Positions 45,126 through 55,138 of a DNA stretch of 64,000 nt are shown here, in pieces. The translations under genes and the position numbers were made by a program. Positions within the stretch are counted from its first letter, which is position 1; the number at the start of each line of letters is the position of its first letter. Below the pieces are notes generated by a model. That model saw nothing but the letters and a program-made list of their open reading frames with translations, made no database searches and had not been told where the DNA came from. The stretch comes from Peptostreptococcaceae bacterium (lineage in GTDB: Bacteria > Bacillota > Clostridia > Peptostreptococcales > Peptostreptococcaceae): contig CABIZO010000006.1 of NCBI GenBank assembly GCA_902363255.1, forward strand, positions 1-64,000, in the 5' to 3' direction.

Positions 45126-46256
45126 TTAAAGCTTCTGATTTTTTTCTATTACCATAGGGTAGTCTTTATCTCCTTTTAACTCTTTTCCCTTTGAGATTTT
45201 AATATTTTTATCAAATATAATATTTTCTAAAACTACTCCTGGTTCTATTTTGCAATTTTGCATTATTACACAGTTTCTAACTATAGCACCTTTTCCTACT
45301 TCAACTTTTCTAAATAATGTACAGTTTTCAACAGTTCCATCAATTTTGCAACCTGTTGCCACAAAAGAATTTTTTACCTCAGCATTTTTCATATATATAG
45401 TTGGTGCTTGACTTTTATCCTTAGTGAATATTTTTCTTTCAGAGTTAAATAGTTCTGTTGCTACATCTTTTTTCAACATTTCCTTACTTGCTTGTGCATA
45501 ACTTTGGATAGAATTTATACATTTTAAATAATTTCTAAATTCAAATCCTCCTACTTTTATATTATTAACTTCTCTTTTTATATAGTCTTCAAAATATGAA
45601 TGAGTTCCTAAGCTGGCTATTTTATATATACACTTAATAAAATCCATTCTTTTCATAATATAAGTTTCCATAGATATATTCGCACTAGGGAAAGCTCCTA
45701 TATTACCACCTATATTTAAAACTCTATTGTTACTATCCATATTTAATGTCATACAACCTTGAAAATCTTCATCTGCATTTGTTACATGTTTATATATAAC
45801 AGTAATATCATTTTTTGATTGTTTGTGATATTTAAGAGCTTCTCTATAATCCATGCTATATAACATATATCCTGGCGCAATAAGTATATATTCCTCTTTG
45901 CTTTTTTCTATATAATCTATATTTGCTAGTATAGAATATACATCTCCTGTTCTAAATCCATAATTATTGTTATATTTAGTATTTTCTGGGCTGAATATAT
46001 AAAGCCCACCCTTCTTTCTACTCAAATCCCAATCTTTACCACTCCCTAGGTGGTCTGTTAATGATCTATATTTTTCTTTAGCATAAATTCCAACATTATT
46101 GATACCTGAATTAACCATATTAGACAATACAAAATCTATAATTCTATATCTACCTGCTATTGGAGTAGATGCCAATGGTCTTGCATAATTTAATACATTT
46201 ATATTTGGATTGCCCTTTTTATCAAGATTAATTAACCCCATACATTGATTCTTCAT
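45126..46256 (-). CDS. glgD: Glucose-1-phosphate adenylyltransferase-like subunit GlgD
   Basis: The 376-residue protein is a paralogue of GlgC with PIAGRYRIIDFVLSNMVNSGI and a C-terminal left-handed beta-helix. The nucleotide loop GGxGxRL of GlgC is absent here (NLDKKGNPNINVL instead), so this is the regulatory non-catalytic partner seen in Firmicutes. The ribosome site is AAGGGGG. It lies 15 bases after glgC. Confidence 0.95.
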   Translation of the reverse strand: MKNQCMGLINLDKKGNPNINVLNYARPLASTPIAGRYRIIDFVLSNMVNSGINNVGIYAKEKYRSLTDHLGSGKDWDLSRKKGGLYIFSPENTKYNNNYGFRTGDVYSILANIDYIEKSKEEYILIAPGYMLYSMDYREALKYHKQSKNDITVIYKHVTNADEDFQGCMTLNMDSNNRVLNIGGNIGAFPSANISMETYIMKRMDFIKCIYKIASLGTHSYFEDYIKREVNNIKVGGFEFRNYLKCINSIQSYAQASKEMLKKDVATELFNSERKIFTKDKSQAPTIYMKNAEVKNSFVATGCKIDGTVENCTLFRKVEVGKGAIVRNCVIMQNCKIEPGVVLENIIFDKNIKISKGKELKGDKDYPMVIEKNQKL

Positions 46257-46271
46257 TATTTTTTCCCCCTT

Positions 46272-47420
46272 TTAAGCCTTAACTTTTACTTTAGCATCAA
46301 CTACTTCATACTCTGATATAACACTTATTTCATTAGTGTCACTTTTTATCACTGCATTATCATTAATTATTGCACCTTCTGCTATCATTGCTTTCTCTAT
46401 TACTACATTTTTACCTATAGTAACATTTGGCATTATTACAGAATCTTTAATGATACTATTTTCTCCAACATCAACCTTATGTGATAAAACCGTATTTTCA
46501 ACTGTACCTAGTACTGAGCAACCATCTGCTATTAAAGCTTCTTTTACACTAGCATTTTGACCAATATATTGTGGTGGAAGATCCATTGTATTTGTATAGA
46601 TTCTCCAATTAGAATCGCTTAAATCTACAGCTTCTGGAGTTTTAATTAAATCCATATTTGCTTCCCATAAACTTTGTATAGTGCCTACATCTCTCCAATA
46701 TCCTTTAAATGGATATGCATACATCTCTTGATTATCTTTTAACATAGCTGGTATTACATCTTTTCCAAAATCATCTAAGCATTCTTTTGTTTTTCTACCT
46801 CTTAAAAAGTATTCCTTTAGTGTTTTCCAGTTAAATATATATACACCCATAGATGCCAAATTACTTTTTGGATTTTCTGGTTTTTCTTCAAATTCATATA
46901 TTTTTTTATTTTCATCTGCATTCATTATTCCAAATCTGCTTGCTTCATCCCATGGGACTTCTATAACTGCTATTGTAGCTTTTGCATTTTTTTCTTTATG
47001 AAAATCTAACATTTTACTATAGTCCATTTTGTAAATATGATCTCCTGATAAAATTAATACATATTCTGGATCATAATCATCTATAAAATTCATATTTTTA
47101 TATATTGCATTTGCTGTCCCATTATACCAATGTCCTTCTTTTTCACTCATATATGGTTGTAGTATATAAACTCCACCATCCATTCTATCTAAATCCCAAT
47201 GACTTCCCATGCCAATATGAGAGTTTAATATTCTTGGTCTATATTGTGTAAGTACTCCAACTGTATCTATCCCCGAGTTAGAACAATTACTTAAAACAAA
47301 ATCTATTATTCTATATTTCGCTCCAAATGATACTGCTGGTTTAGCTATCCTTTTTGTAAAAACTCCTAATCTTGACCCTTGACCTCCTGCTAGAATCATC
47401 GCTAACATCTCTTGTTTCAT
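46272..47420 (-). CDS. glgC: Glucose-1-phosphate adenylyltransferase, catalytic subunit
   Basis: The 382-residue protein has MILAGGQGSRLGVFTKRIAKP at the N-terminus, FGAKYRIIDFVLSNC, LSGDHIYKMDY (catalytic Asp), EEKPENPKS and a C-terminal beta-helix. It makes ADP-glucose, the committed step of glycogen synthesis. The ribosome site GGGGGAAG precedes the ATG. It lies 61 bases after glgB. Confidence 0.97.
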   Translation of the reverse strand: MKQEMLAMILAGGQGSRLGVFTKRIAKPAVSFGAKYRIIDFVLSNCSNSGIDTVGVLTQYRPRILNSHIGMGSHWDLDRMDGGVYILQPYMSEKEGHWYNGTANAIYKNMNFIDDYDPEYVLILSGDHIYKMDYSKMLDFHKEKNAKATIAVIEVPWDEASRFGIMNADENKKIYEFEEKPENPKSNLASMGVYIFNWKTLKEYFLRGRKTKECLDDFGKDVIPAMLKDNQEMYAYPFKGYWRDVGTIQSLWEANMDLIKTPEAVDLSDSNWRIYTNTMDLPPQYIGQNASVKEALIADGCSVLGTVENTVLSHKVDVGENSIIKDSVIMPNVTIGKNVVIEKAMIAEGAIINDNAVIKSDTNEISVISEYEVVDAKVKVKA

Positions 47421-47481
47421 TCAGCTTCCCCCTTTATTAAATTCATTTATTTCCCCTATTAATAAAATCTTAAATTCTAAT

Positions 47482-49398
47482 TTATCTATTTTTATCTTCA
47501 ATTCTTGTATTTGCTTTAAGTTTTATAAAAGTAGCTCCTAACGGTGGCACCTTTATTTTTATATGATAAGGCTGATTATTCCATTTGCTATCTATAGCAA
47601 ATAACTCCGCAGTTTTCATAGTTTGATTTGATCCCCAGTATTTCTCATCATCACTATTAAAAACTTCTTCATAAACTCCTAGATACGGAACCCCTATTTT
47701 ATATTCATAATGAACCGCAGGTGTAAAGTTTAGAACACCTATAATAAATTCATTATCTTCCTTACCTTTTCTCATTAATGTAACTATACTTTGCTCTTCA
47801 TTATGAGGATCAATAAAATCAAATCCTTCATAAGAATTATCCACCTCATATAAAGATTTTTCTGTTCTATATAAGTAATTTAAATCTTTTACAAAAGTTT
47901 TCGTTTTAGAATGTTGTTCTCTCTCTAACAACTCCCATTCCAAACCATAAGCATATCGCCATTCAAGACCTTGACCAAATTCTCCACCCATAAATAATAA
48001 TTTTTTACCTGGGTGTAGCATATAATATGAGTACAACAATCTTAAACTGGCAAATCTTTGCCACTCATCTCCTGACATCTTATCCAACAATGATTTTTTC
48101 CCATGAACTACTTCATCATGAGACAGTGGTAATATAAAATTTTCTGAGAATGCATACATAAATGAAAAAGTTATTAAATCATGATGATACTTTCTATATA
48201 CAGAATCCATCTCCATATATTTCAATGTATCATTCATCCATCCCATATTCCATTTACAGCTAAATCCTAATCCTCCTAAATAAGTAGGCGCTGTTACCAT
48301 TGGCCACGATGTTGATTCTTCCGCTATAACCAATGGATTCTTTATATTTTTATAAACTACTTCATTTAATCTTCTTAAAAAATTTATTCCTTCTATATTT
48401 TCTCTGCCTCCATATTGGTTAGGTCTCCAGTCACCTATATCGTAGTCTAAATATAGTATAGAACTAACTGCATCTACTCTAATTCCATCTACATGAAATT
48501 CTTTAAACCAATACATTGCATTTGATAATAGAAAACTATTAACTTCAGGTTTTCCTAAGTCAAAATGAACAGTTCCCCAGCCTAAGTTTTCTGCTTTCAA
48601 AGGATCTTCATATTCAAATTGTGGAGATCCATCAAATCTATATAAACCATGACTATCTTTACAAAAATGACTATATGCAAAATCCAGTATAACCCCTAAA
48701 TTATTCTCGTGGCATTTGTCTACAAATGCTTTAAATTCATCTGGATTGCCATGTCTACTTGTAACTGCATAATATCCTATTGTTTGATAACCCCAACTCA
48801 TATCTAAAGGATGTTCTGTTATAGGCATTAACTCAATATGTGTATATCCCATATCTTTTACATAATCAATCATTTCGTATAATTCTTCAAAAGAGAAAAA
48901 ATCTCCATTCCACTTTCTCTTCCAAGATCCTAAATGAACTTCATATATATTCATAGGTTCATTATTAAGAACCTCTTTATTTTTTTGCTCTAAATATTTT
49001 TTATCTTTCCACTTATAATCTTTTTCATCATACACTATCGATGCTGTTTTAGGTCTCAATTCTGCAAAAGTACCATATGGATCTGATTTTAATCTACTTA
49101 CATTATCACAACCTATTACATTGTATTTGTAAATATCCCCTTCCTTCAGATCTGTAGTAAATATTGACCATACCCCACTGTTATGCATATTTTCTAAAGC
49201 ATGAGATGTTTCATTCCAATCATTGAAATCTCCCACCAAATATACAGCTTTTGCATTAGGAGCCCATACAGCAAAAGAATTTCCAACTTCCCCTTTATGT
49301 TCCGCTTTATGATTTCCAAGAAACTTATAACTATCTAAAGAGTTTCCCGAAATAAATTTTTCTATTTTTTCTTTTGTAATTATGTCTAAGTATTTAAT
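47482..49398 (-). CDS. glgB: 1,4-alpha-glucan branching enzyme, probable AUU start
   Basis: The longest frame with a standard start begins at TTG 49239 inside the N-terminal CBM48 domain (LVGDFNDW) and would cut it. The same frame is open upstream and encodes DIITKEKIEKFISGN, DSYKFLGNHKAEH and FAVWAPNAKAVY, a normal GlgB start. No ATG, GTG or TTG lies there. The best start is ATT at 49398, six bases after a GGGGGG ribosome site, giving 638 residues. Catalytic regions are intact: DGIRVDAVS (nucleophile), ITEHPLD, VIAEESTSWP and LSHDEVVHGK. It is the first gene of the glycogen operon. Confidence 0.85.
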   Translation of the reverse strand: MKYLDIITKEKIEKFISGNSLDSYKFLGNHKAEHKGEVGNSFAVWAPNAKAVYLVGDFNDWNETSHALENMHNSGVWSIFTTDLKEGDIYKYNVIGCDNVSRLKSDPYGTFAELRPKTASIVYDEKDYKWKDKKYLEQKNKEVLNNEPMNIYEVHLGSWKRKWNGDFFSFEELYEMIDYVKDMGYTHIELMPITEHPLDMSWGYQTIGYYAVTSRHGNPDEFKAFVDKCHENNLGVILDFAYSHFCKDSHGLYRFDGSPQFEYEDPLKAENLGWGTVHFDLGKPEVNSFLLSNAMYWFKEFHVDGIRVDAVSSILYLDYDIGDWRPNQYGGRENIEGINFLRRLNEVVYKNIKNPLVIAEESTSWPMVTAPTYLGGLGFSCKWNMGWMNDTLKYMEMDSVYRKYHHDLITFSFMYAFSENFILPLSHDEVVHGKKSLLDKMSGDEWQRFASLRLLYSYYMLHPGKKLLFMGGEFGQGLEWRYAYGLEWELLEREQHSKTKTFVKDLNYLYRTEKSLYEVDNSYEGFDFIDPHNEEQSIVTLMRKGKEDNEFIIGVLNFTPAVHYEYKIGVPYLGVYEEVFNSDDEKYWGSNQTMKTAELFAIDSKWNNQPYHIKIKVPPLGATFIKLKANTRIEDKNR

Positions 49399-49620
49399 TT
49401 TAATCCCCCCAAGTGCTAATATTTTTTGTATCTTATTATATTTCTATTTAAATCTAAATCTTCCTCTTTTTTATTGCTTATTTAATCAAATTTTTACACA
49501 AATTAAATATAGTTATAATTCGTAACGAAATTAACTATTTCTATTTTTTAGTATTAATTGTACACTTATCTATTAATAATATCTATATTGATTTTATAAA
49601 TACATATCCTTATAAATAAA

Positions 49621-49656
49621 AAATACTCTGAAGATACATAATCTTTCAGAGTATTT
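49621..49656 (-). terminator. Terminator of the NfeD-SPFH operon
   Basis: AAATACTCTGAA(A)GAT arms pair across a short loop, with TTTTTTATTT after them on the minus strand. The spacer 49399-49620 to glgB is AT-rich; I could not choose a glgB promoter. Confidence 0.8.
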
Positions 49657-49663
49657 CTATTTA

Positions 49664-50617
49664 TTAATTATTTTTTTTATCACTACTTAAAACTTCTTTA
49701 ATTCCTTTGAAAGAGCCTAAGAAATTAACTGTTTCTGATGGAAGAACAAGTTTAGTAGAATCACTTTCTGCAAGTTTTTCAAGAGCTTCCATAGATTTAA
49801 GCGCTAACATATTATCATCAATATCAGATTCTTTCATTGCTTGGAATACATTTTTGATTATTGTTGCTTCACCTTCTGCTTTTGCCTGTGCAATTTGTCT
49901 TATAGATTCAGCCTCACCTTCAGCTCTAAGTATACGAGATTGTTTTTCCCCTTCCGCTTCTCTAACCATAGCTTCTTTTTTAGCTTCGGCTCTAAGTATT
50001 GCAGATTGTTTTTCACCCTCTGCTTGAAGTATAGAAGATGCCTTATTACCTTCTGCTTGAAGTATAGCCTCTCTTCTTTCTCTTTCTGCCCTCATCTGTT
50101 TTTCCATGGCAACTTGAATATCTTGAGGAGGCATTATATTTTTAAGCTCTACTCTATTTACTTTTATACCCCATTTATCAGTTGCTTCATCTAATATAGA
50201 TCTCATCTTTGTATTAATTAAATCTCTAGATGTTAAAGTTTCATCTAAATCTAACTCACCTATTATATTTCTAAGAGTTGTTGCAGTTAAATTTTCTATG
50301 GCAGATATAGGATTTGCTATTTCAAATACATATCTAACTGGATCTGTAACTTGGAAATAAACTACTGTATCTATTTGCATAGTAACATTATCCTTTGTTA
50401 TAACTGGTTGTGGTGGAAAATCTACAACATTTTCTCTTAAATCAATAACATAAGCCATTTGATCTAAGAAAGGAATTAAGAAGTGAACACCTGTATCAGC
50501 TTTTTTCTGAAACTTACCAAGTCTCATAACTATACCTACTTTTGATTGTTTAATTACTTTTACACAACTTAAACTTAAAATTACTACTATCAATATTATA
50601 ACTACTAATTTTATCAT
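49664..50617 (-). CDS. SPFH/stomatin-like (paraslipin) membrane scaffold protein
   Basis: This 317-residue protein has an N-terminal membrane hairpin (1-20), a band-7/SPFH domain (about 25-175, with RLGKFQKKADTGVHFLIPF and LDETLTSRDLINT) and a long coiled coil (about 175-255) made of near-repeats AEGEKQS(A/R)ILRAE. Such proteins form oligomeric membrane microdomains and usually pair with an NfeD partner, encoded here 40 bases upstream. Confidence 0.93.
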   Translation of the reverse strand: MIKLVVIILIVVILSLSCVKVIKQSKVGIVMRLGKFQKKADTGVHFLIPFLDQMAYVIDLRENVVDFPPQPVITKDNVTMQIDTVVYFQVTDPVRYVFEIANPISAIENLTATTLRNIIGELDLDETLTSRDLINTKMRSILDEATDKWGIKVNRVELKNIMPPQDIQVAMEKQMRAERERREAILQAEGNKASSILQAEGEKQSAILRAEAKKEAMVREAEGEKQSRILRAEGEAESIRQIAQAKAEGEATIIKNVFQAMKESDIDDNMLALKSMEALEKLAESDSTKLVLPSETVNFLGSFKGIKEVLSSDKKNN

Positions 50618-50657
50618 ACTTTTTTCTCCTTTTTATAATTTATAATTAGCTTTTTAC

Positions 50658-51092
50658 TTACTTCTCTTCTTTATTAACAGGTTCTACAACTAATTTAACT
50701 CCCTCTATTCTTATAACTTTGACCAATTGACCTTTTTCAATTTTTTCACCATTATTAGATATTGCTGTCCAGTCTTCACCTGTTAATGTTACTATTCCGG
50801 TCATATGAGAAGGTATTTCTACTTTAACAATACCGGTTTTTTGTTCAATACCCTGTAAATTTGTATCATATTTATAACTTTTATCTTTATCTACAAAATA
50901 TTTCGTGAAAGTTACTAATAAAGTGATTGAAATAGCTGCAAATAATGCTATTTGAATTATTATACTTTCTATAAAAGCGCTTAGAACCATTAAAACTAAA
51001 GCCCCTATACTAAACCATACCAAAGTTAAACTTGTTGTCATTAATTCAGCTATTCCAAAAGCTACTGCAACAATTAACCACACCGTATTCAT
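50658..51092 (-). CDS. NfeD-family membrane protein
   Basis: The 144-residue protein has three membrane helices (about 5-65) and a C-terminal OB-fold domain (about 80-140: GKTGIV-like, GIVTLTGEDWTAIS, VKVIRIEGVKLVVEP). This is the short NfeD form without protease domain. It is co-transcribed with the SPFH gene, the usual stomatin-operon pair. Confidence 0.92.
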   Translation of the reverse strand: MNTVWLIVAVAFGIAELMTTSLTLVWFSIGALVLMVLSAFIESIIIQIALFAAISITLLVTFTKYFVDKDKSYKYDTNLQGIEQKTGIVKVEIPSHMTGIVTLTGEDWTAISNNGEKIEKGQLVKVIRIEGVKLVVEPVNKEEK

Positions 51093-51162
51093 TATATCCC
51101 TCTTCTCTTTTTAGAAATTAATTTTCTTTCTACTAGTATAACAATATAAATATTGGTAATAG

Positions 51163-52686
51163 TTACAAATTAATTTCAATATTAAATTCATTCATAATAC
51201 TAGGAATTTTACTTATAATATCTGTTGCATTTACTGTATATTTGTTCTTAGACAAAATATCACCTACATATCCATGTATATAAGTTGCGCACACTGTTGC
51301 TTTAAATATTTCTATCCCTTGACCAACAAATGAGGTTATCATACCTAGTAAACAATCACCCATACCACCATTAGCCATAGCACTATTTCCTGTTGGATTA
51401 ATATATGTAGTTTTTCCATCTGTGATAATCGTTTCATATCCTTTAAGTAATATAATTATATTATTTTCCTTTGCAAATTCTTGCGCTACATCTATTCGAT
51501 TCTCTTTTATATAGGATATTGGTCTTCCTATCAATCTAGACATTTCACCTAAATGCGGTGTAATTATTATTCTATTGCTATATTTTTTTAAAATATCTAT
51601 ATTATTTTTTATTACATTTAACCCATCAGCATCAATTATTACAGGGCAATTACTATTATTTAAAACATATTGCAATCTTTCTAATGTTAGATCTGTATCT
51701 CCCATACCACATCCAAATCCAATAGCATTAGAAGTTTCAATTAATTTCTTTACTCTTTTTTCTTCTTTATAATTTGCTGTCATTCCCTCACTTAATTTTA
51801 TGCTGACTATATCTTGTATTTCTTCATCACAAACTAAGGTAACTAATCCACTGCCACTTTTAATAGCTGCTTCACTCGCAATAAATGCCGCTCCTGAAAA
51901 TCCCCTTGAACCAGCAAATATAGTAACCTTTCCAAAATCACTTTTAAAGCTAAATTTATTTTTATCTTTTATATTATTCTTAACAAAATCTCTAGATATA
52001 ATATATTCATTATCATCATATTTTTTTAATATATTTTCAGGTATACCTATATGCTCTACTACAATCTCTCCAATAAATTCTTTTATTTCATATTTTAAAA
52101 ATCCTCTTTTATAAAATTCAAAAGATATAGTCTTATCTGCCTTTATACATATCCCTAAAATTTTACCTGTAGTTGCATTTATTCCCGAAGGTACATCTAT
52201 AGAGTAAACCAAGTTCTTATTTTTATTAATTATATTTATAACGTCTTTAAAAATACCTTTAATTTCTCTTTCTAAACCAGTTCCAAAAATACAATCAACT
52301 ACTACATGACTATTTTTTATTTGAATTTCTAATTCTTTTAAGTCATTACTGTCATATGCTTTTACATCTATTATGCTACAAGATATATCCATAGCTTGCA
52401 GTATATCTAAATTGATTTTTGAACATGGTGTTATTTTTTCAATATTCCCAACTATAAATACTTTTACTTCTTTACCTCTAGCTTTTAATTGTCTTGCTAT
52501 TCCAAGACCATCTCCACCATTGTTGCCTACACCACTAACAATTACATACTTATTATATAAATCTACATCTAAATGTTTAATTGTTGATAGTACCGCATTT
52601 TCCATCATAACAATTAAAGGAATTTTGTACTCATTGACACAGGCTTCGTCTAATTTTTTAGTTGATATAGAAGTTCCAATTCTCAT
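51163..52686 (-). CDS. nnr: Bifunctional NAD(P)HX epimerase/dehydratase
   Basis: The 507-residue protein has an N-terminal epimerase domain (about 1-215, GVGNNGGDGLGIARQL, DCIFGTGLER, SIDVPSGINATTG). A C-terminal ribokinase-like ADP-dependent dehydratase domain (about 235-500) has VIIDADGLNVI, ITPHLGEMSRL, LLKGYETII and GNSAMANGGMGDCLLGMI. It repairs hydrated NADH and NADPH. ATG at 52686 is preferred over the GTG nine bases earlier, which belongs to the AGAGGTG site. Confidence 0.95.
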   Translation of the reverse strand: MRIGTSISTKKLDEACVNEYKIPLIVMMENAVLSTIKHLDVDLYNKYVIVSGVGNNGGDGLGIARQLKARGKEVKVFIVGNIEKITPCSKINLDILQAMDISCSIIDVKAYDSNDLKELEIQIKNSHVVVDCIFGTGLEREIKGIFKDVINIINKNKNLVYSIDVPSGINATTGKILGICIKADKTISFEFYKRGFLKYEIKEFIGEIVVEHIGIPENILKKYDDNEYIISRDFVKNNIKDKNKFSFKSDFGKVTIFAGSRGFSGAAFIASEAAIKSGSGLVTLVCDEEIQDIVSIKLSEGMTANYKEEKRVKKLIETSNAIGFGCGMGDTDLTLERLQYVLNNSNCPVIIDADGLNVIKNNIDILKKYSNRIIITPHLGEMSRLIGRPISYIKENRIDVAQEFAKENNIIILLKGYETIITDGKTTYINPTGNSAMANGGMGDCLLGMITSFVGQGIEIFKATVCATYIHGYVGDILSKNKYTVNATDIISKIPSIMNEFNIEINL

Positions 52687-52760
52687 TTTATTCACCTCTT
52701 TAACTAAATTATTATTAGCATCTTCTATTAAAAATAATAATTCTTTTCATATAAAAAATA

Positions 52761-52791
52761 AAGGATAAATTGACTATAACAATTTATCCTT
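52761..52791 (-). terminator. Terminator of the YhgE/Pip gene
   Basis: AAGGATAAATTG pairs perfectly with CAATTTATCCTT across a 7-base loop, followed by TATTTTTTAT on the minus strand. Confidence 0.8.
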
Positions 52792-52809
52792 CTATTTATA
52801 ATAATTATT

Positions 52810-54957
52810 TTAATGTTCTGTAAGTCTACTTTCTTCCATTTTCTTAGTAAACTTAGATAATATTTTATTTATAGGTCCTTTTAACATAACATTTAATACT
52901 ATTGCTAACATCAAGAATATTAAAAGTACGATTATATCTTTGGCTAAATTAGGTTCATATATTCCTGCTACTGCCTCTCTCAATGCAGATATTCCATAAG
53001 TAAATGGCAAGAATGGATTAATATTTTGGAAGAATTTTGGTGTTACTTGTATAGGGAATGTTCCTCCTGATCCTGCAACCTGTATTACCAGTAATATTAC
53101 AGCTATAGCCTTCCCTATATTTCCAAATACAGATACTAAGGAATATACTATAAATGTAAATACTAAACTTATGAACAATGATAATAATATAAATACAGCT
53201 GGATTTGTTACAGTAACTCCTAAGAAATATATATCACCTGCACTTACTATTAGTGACTGTAGTAATGCTATTGTTAAAAATGTAAGTCCTCTACCAAAAT
53301 AAACTTGATAAGGCTTGTATTCTCCATGTACTTCTGTTGTTAATAGAGATGTTAAAAGTAAAACACCTACCCAAAGACTAAGCACTGTATAGAAAGGTGT
53401 CATTGCTGCACCATAGTTTGCCATTGGATACAATGAATTTGATACTAATTCTACTGGCTCTTCTAAGAAATTTGCTTGCTGAATTATATCATTTTTTAAG
53501 AAAGCGATTAAATCGTCCATTTCTTTACTACTATTTACTGTAGATAATGCTGATACTAATTTATTTAGTACTGATTCAGCTTCTGGTACTTTTTCTTTTA
53601 TATATGCAATGGCTTCATCTGTATCACCAGAGAAATTAAGCGCAGTATCTAGTATATTATTGATTTTTGGAAGCTTATCTTCCGCTTTTTCCAATAAGGT
53701 TATTATATCACCAGATACAGACATTCCTTTATCAAATATTTCATTAAGAGGTGATACTATCTGTGTATCATAACTATTTAATAATCTATTTGTAATATTA
53801 TTTACATCATTTAATACAGTTAATATACTGTTTAAATTATCTAATGATGGTGTTTGACCACTATTTAACTGCTCTTTAACTTTTGCTAATATTACCTTTG
53901 CAGAATTAAGATTACTATTTATTCCATTAATAGAGTCTATTGTTCCTTGTAGGGAAGTTCCTGGAGTTATTTTATCTAGTTTAGTTAAGAATTCTGATAA
54001 AGTTGCTGACATGGATGATAAGTTATCAACTTTGTTATATAGTCCATCTACTAACTCCGGTGCATTTTCATATCCTTCTTGTATAGCTGTTATTAAATCG
54101 TCTACACCACTTGCAACTGATGATGATACATCATTTATTATTTTTATATCATTTTTTATTGTTGGTGCAATATCATTCATGCTAGTTTTTGTTCCCTGTA
54201 AAAACTCTTTTACATCCCCAGATAAATTAATAGAGTTTTTTAGAGTTGATTCTATTGTTGGCATATCAGTTTGAAGTAATTTAACTATCTCAGCAATCTG
54301 GCTAGATGCATCACTAGCTGTATTTAAAATACTATCAATCTTACTAAATTTACCTTGAACTTCAACTAAGGAATGCTCTATTTTAGTAAGCATAGGCAGA
54401 TTTTCTTCTAATGATATTCCTAACTCATTCAAAATTTCAAAAACAGCTTCACTTGCTGTTTTAACAACAGTCTTATTAATTTGTAGCTGTATTGTTGATG
54501 CACCCTTATCTGTTATTTTCGGTGCAATTGCATTTATTTTTTCATTTACTGTATATACTATTTCTGCTTTATGTATATCTTTACTTAGCACGGATATAAT
54601 GTTTTTAGAAAAGTCTTCTGTTATTTCTATTGATGCATAGTATTTTCCTGTCTCAACACCTTTCTTCGCTTCTTTTCCATCAACAAACTTCCAACCTAAG
54701 GATGTATTATCTTTTAGTTGATGAACTAATCTATCACCCATATTTAAATCTTTGTCAAATAAAGTTGATCCTTTGTCGTTGTTTACTACTGCCACAGATA
54801 TATTGGATGTATTACCGTAAGGATCCCAGGATGCCTTTATATTAAACCACGCATATAAAGATGGTAAGATTGCAAGTCCTATTATTATGATTATTAGTGC
54901 TGTATTCGAAGATATATCTTTTAAATCATCTCGAAATATTTTGATTATGTTTTTCAT
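52810..54957 (-). CDS. YhgE/Pip-family membrane protein
   Basis: The 715-residue protein has an N-terminal membrane helix (about 18-36), then ASWDPYGNTSNISVAVVNNDKG, the Pip domain signature. A long extracellular helical region (about 60-510) follows, then five or six C-terminal helices of the ABC-2 transporter type (about 515-700). Relatives include the lactococcal phage-infection protein and the B. subtilis YueB phage receptor. Its native role is unknown; similar proteins also occur near type VII secretion genes, but none are here. Confidence 0.92.
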   Translation of the reverse strand: MKNIIKIFRDDLKDISSNTALIIIIIGLAILPSLYAWFNIKASWDPYGNTSNISVAVVNNDKGSTLFDKDLNMGDRLVHQLKDNTSLGWKFVDGKEAKKGVETGKYYASIEITEDFSKNIISVLSKDIHKAEIVYTVNEKINAIAPKITDKGASTIQLQINKTVVKTASEAVFEILNELGISLEENLPMLTKIEHSLVEVQGKFSKIDSILNTASDASSQIAEIVKLLQTDMPTIESTLKNSINLSGDVKEFLQGTKTSMNDIAPTIKNDIKIINDVSSSVASGVDDLITAIQEGYENAPELVDGLYNKVDNLSSMSATLSEFLTKLDKITPGTSLQGTIDSINGINSNLNSAKVILAKVKEQLNSGQTPSLDNLNSILTVLNDVNNITNRLLNSYDTQIVSPLNEIFDKGMSVSGDIITLLEKAEDKLPKINNILDTALNFSGDTDEAIAYIKEKVPEAESVLNKLVSALSTVNSSKEMDDLIAFLKNDIIQQANFLEEPVELVSNSLYPMANYGAAMTPFYTVLSLWVGVLLLTSLLTTEVHGEYKPYQVYFGRGLTFLTIALLQSLIVSAGDIYFLGVTVTNPAVFILLSLFISLVFTFIVYSLVSVFGNIGKAIAVILLVIQVAGSGGTFPIQVTPKFFQNINPFLPFTYGISALREAVAGIYEPNLAKDIIVLLIFLMLAIVLNVMLKGPINKILSKFTKKMEESRLTEH

Positions 54958-55092
54958 AGGTATTCCTCCACTAAGTTGTAAATTAAAAACATCTTATTTA
55001 GATACAAATTTATTTTTTGATTAATCTTTGATATTTATGCAGAAATCCATCATATGTATTAAATACAGTCAATGAATAATATTTTACATAAT

Positions 55093-55120
55093 AAAAGGCA
55101 CCCAATAAATGAGCGCCTTT
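55093..55120 (-). terminator. Terminator of the NifU-like gene
   Basis: AAAGGCGC..GTGCCTTT form a short GC-rich stem with one bulge, with TTTTATTATG after it on the minus strand. Confidence 0.65.
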
Positions 55121-55138
55121 ATATATAATAAATAAAAT

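Noticed and set aside
49707..50194. Two long open frames antisense to the SPFH gene
   Set aside because: Their Ser/Phe-rich repeats mirror the repeated coiled-coil coding region.
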